In this document: positions 61,303 to 64,000 of the stretch, piece after piece
Position numbering within the stretch: position 1 is the first letter of the stretch
Layout of the letters: every line of letters starts with the position of its first letter
Notes under the pieces: generated by a model
What the model was told of the DNA's origin: nothing
The model's input: the letters and a program-made list of their open reading frames with translations, nothing else
Database searches by the model: none
From: Lanius collurio
Taxonomy: Eukaryota > Chordata > Aves > Passeriformes > Laniidae
DNA length: 64,000 nt
Assembly (NCBI GenBank): GCA_020086605.1
Contig: JACBWW010000016.1
Location: 5,881,682-5,945,681, forward strand
Reading direction: 5' to 3'
Position numbers and translations under genes: made by a program

Positions 61303-64000
61303 CTGAAAAATTGAGCCACTACCCCAGACTCTTTCTCTAGTCAGTGGGAGAGGGCAAGCATCTCTACAGGGCAGTTCATCCCCACAGAAAGACCATTTCC
61401 AGGATGGAGTGCACTTATGTTCCTTGACCAGGGAGATACATAGATGATGTATCTAGGCTAAACACTCATGTTTCCATGTTGATAAATAATCGGAGTTGCC
61501 TCTTACCCTAAAATCATGTGTTAACACAACCAAGTAACATGCTTTCAGCATCTGAGTCAGAAGGACTGTAATTAGTCTTTATCTCTGAATCATTACTCAG
61601 GCAAACATTTAAGGGAATTGTTCCTGATTAATGGTTGCAGGACCAAGATCTGTAAGAATCTGTAGGAGAGACCATGATCTCTGCTGCTTTAATGAGTTTG
61701 AGTTCTGAGATTCATTATAGCTGAGCTGGCCTTATGAGTGGCCCTGAAAAATGAGTTCTGAGTATGCTGCCAGCCCTGAGCTGGATAGGTATCTGTATGG
61801 GGTGCTTACAAACATACTTATTTTTTTTTCCCCTGAAAGTGGAGTCCACTTTTGTTTCTTCTGGCATGACTTTTGGTCTTCTTTTTATAGAATGTAAGAA
61901 ACAGGGCTTTAAAAATGTGATTATATTATTGGCTATGTAAATTGGAGTAACTTCACTGAGTGAAAAGACCGTGCTACTGTTTCATTACAAGATGAAAACC
62001 ATGACTGAGGCCTTTCTTTACACTTGTATGTATCGTTCTCCAGCTCAGGAGACCTGCTCTTGTAGTCTAATACTGTGAATGGGAATCCTCTGTGTGTCTA
62101 CTTTCTTCTGTTGATATAGCTGAAGAAGGCTTGCCAAGAGGATGTATGAATAATTTGTTAGAAATATTAGATGTTTAAATTGAAGGCAACTGAGGATTTA
62201 ATCTAAATTTAAAATTTATCTGTACTGTAAATGTAGTCAATTTAATAGAAGTATGTATGAAGATTGGAAAAGGGAAAACGACAATTTTCTTAGCAAATGG
62301 GGAATTTTGTTCTTTAAGGTATTGACCTTTTCAAAGTAACAACATATCTTAATGGCAAGTTCTCATATCTTCTGACTTTTATTCTCTTTTAGTGTTTCCT
62401 GTTCTTTTAATAGGTGTTTTGTATCTTAGCAATAGGGTCTCAAATGTTAGTTTTCATTTCAGTAGCAGCTGGTCTGGAATGAGATGGACCAGAGAGATCA
62501 TTCTAATTCATTTATTCTTGCACTGTCTCTTTTACTCACTCTCTCATTTTTCCCCCTCCCCACCTAGCTATTTCCCCCTCCTCCCCTAGAATTGCCATCC
62601 TCTCTGAAAGGACACCATCAGGGAACTTACTGATCATCTTCCTACAGTACACAGATGACTGAGATGTCTGTGATTCAGGCTTTCTGCCATGAAGCACAGT
62701 GGGGTTTTTTTCCAATGTGTAAGGGCTTGCTTTTTGCTGAGACCAAACAAGGTGTTTGTACACACTCTTCTGTTTTTATCTATAGCATGGTGTGCTTTTT
62801 AGCACAATATGTTACTGTTACAGTGGTGTCAACTTGACTTTTCGAAATTCTCTTTTATTTTTAAACATCCTGCCATGAAAAACTTCATCCTCCATCACTT
62901 AGTCACAAAAGGATGTTTTGGATTTTTCAGCCTCATTTAACATCAGCTTAGCACTTAGTTTGTACAAGATCTGAACTCTTGTATCACGCGACAATCGATC
63001 TCTGCTGCCTTAATGGGGTTTTGCTGCGGTTTGAAATTTGGATCTGCACTTGAGTAAAAATGTCAGCTGCTGAAGGCTGGGAGAGACTTGTGTTCTGCAG
63101 GTTTCTAGATGAGCCTTTATAAAGTTGTCTGCTGCAACAGTCACGCTAACATGGTACTTTAAATAGAAGTTAGAGATTTACTCTCTTACTCCCATCCTCT
63201 TTGCTGTCTTTCACGTCCAGGGCGGCTATTTGGCCAAACTCACTTTGAAAAGTTGTGCAGTTAATTTCCCTTAAAAAATGAATGGAAAAGATTAAATTTT
63301 TTTTTTTTTTTCCATTGACAGCTGCCTATAGCAATGCCTTTCATAAAATTCCCTTTATTTTTCACCGAAGGAAAGCAAAGACTCAGGGCTCAGAGCATCT
63401 CAATCACAAGATGTAGATGTAGTTTTCTGAATGGGATCTTAGCTCTATCCAGACCTGTTTACTGCAGTGGTTTCCAGCTGCTTCCCTCAAAACTATTCTA
63501 GGTAAGAAGGACATAGTTAGGAAGCAACTGTATGTGTAAAACTAGAATTTGTAGTGCTGTTTACATTTTCTTGGCCAAGAGACTTGTAGTAGTATCTTTG
63601 GGTGTTTGTACACATGAATGTAAACACACTCATGCATATCTAGATTTCTGCTCCCAACTCTTACTACTTAAACTTGGATTCTTTCCATTCTCCTTTGTTG
63701 CTGTGTTAGAAATGTCTGTTCTTCAGTAAACTGTCAGGAGTGTCAGTTTATAAACTAGTTGGATACTACAGAAAGGAAAAAAATAACATCTTTAAACATT
63801 GATGGACCTGGCTGGTCAAACTTCAAGTTCTTCTACCTGTGTTAGTTTAACAGATGACTTCATTTTTCTGGGCAGAAAATTAAATGCTTCCTCACCCATA
63901 TAATTTACTAAATTGACAGAAAGACACCAGAGGGAGAATGTATGCTATCTAGTTAATAGGTGCTGGACAGAAGGAATTAATTTGAGGGGTATTTCAAACA
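61303..64000. other. non-coding unique sequence
   Basis: No gene supported. It contains a pyrimidine-rich tract at 62,545-62,590 and a run of 15 T at 63,297-63,311 followed by ccattgacag, which would make a strong + strand acceptor. The 59 codons after it are open (ending tag near 63,500) but resemble no family I know. Confidence 0.45.

Noticed and set aside
63312..63500. Open 59-codon stretch after a strong poly(T)-CAG acceptor-like sequence
   Set aside because: The acceptor signal rests on a simple T run, and the translation has no recognisable character. Kept only as a remark.
1..64000. CRISPR arrays, tRNA or rRNA genes, prokaryotic operons, intact LTR retroviruses
   Set aside because: No regularly spaced repeats, cloverleaf genes, ribosome-binding-site gene clusters, paired LTRs or gag/pol-like frames were seen.

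Overview
This is vertebrate nuclear DNA, most probably from a bird. It is AT-rich and gene-poor, with no long open reading frame and no operon-like packing. Most of it is unique sequence broken by short A/T tracts and small microsatellites. The recognisable interspersed repeats are CR1-type LINE fragments, with their diagnostic 3' ends (gggtcccttccaacctc, then a gattctatgat-type tail). CR1 as the dominant repeat, with no Alu, B1, L1 or SINE-rich background, is typical of birds. I cannot name the species or a gene from the sequence alone.

Layout. Bases 1-19,590 are non-coding, with A-rich runs, a GC-richer patch at 8.2-8.6 kb and a POU-octamer site at 14.65 kb. Bases 19,590-20,570 form the only clear CpG island, in two CpG-dense blocks separated by an AT-rich stretch with a (CA)n run. 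The first block carries an E-box/homeodomain-like cluster, then an ATG in strong Kozak context, then a good splice donor 50 bases later. It is the best candidate for a promoter and first exon on the + strand. Bases 20,570-25,350 are again mostly featureless. At 25.36-25.90 kb a minus-strand CR1 abuts the 3' tail of a plus-strand CR1. A 780-base plus-strand CR1 lies at 35.81-36.59 kb and contains a frameshifted remnant of the reverse-transcriptase C-terminus. A second, older head-to-head CR1 arrangement lies at 49.9-50.4 kb. The remainder is non-coding, with T- or A-rich tracts at 41.3, 41.9, 52.8 and 63.3 kb.

Coding potential. No complete gene can be shown. A few short open stretches coincide with plausible splice signals: 22.97-23.07 kb (+), 41.61-41.80 kb (+), 46.02-46.20 kb (-, ending in a stop with a downstream polyadenylation signal) and 61.09-61.30 kb (-, likewise). 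They are listed as low-confidence exon candidates. In 64 kb, frames of about 60 codons next to an acceptor-like sequence occur by chance, so these need transcript or cross-species evidence. The window most resembles an intergenic region or a large intron around one CpG-island promoter. I found no sign of a novel multi-gene system, CRISPR array, tRNA or rRNA gene, or intact mobile element.
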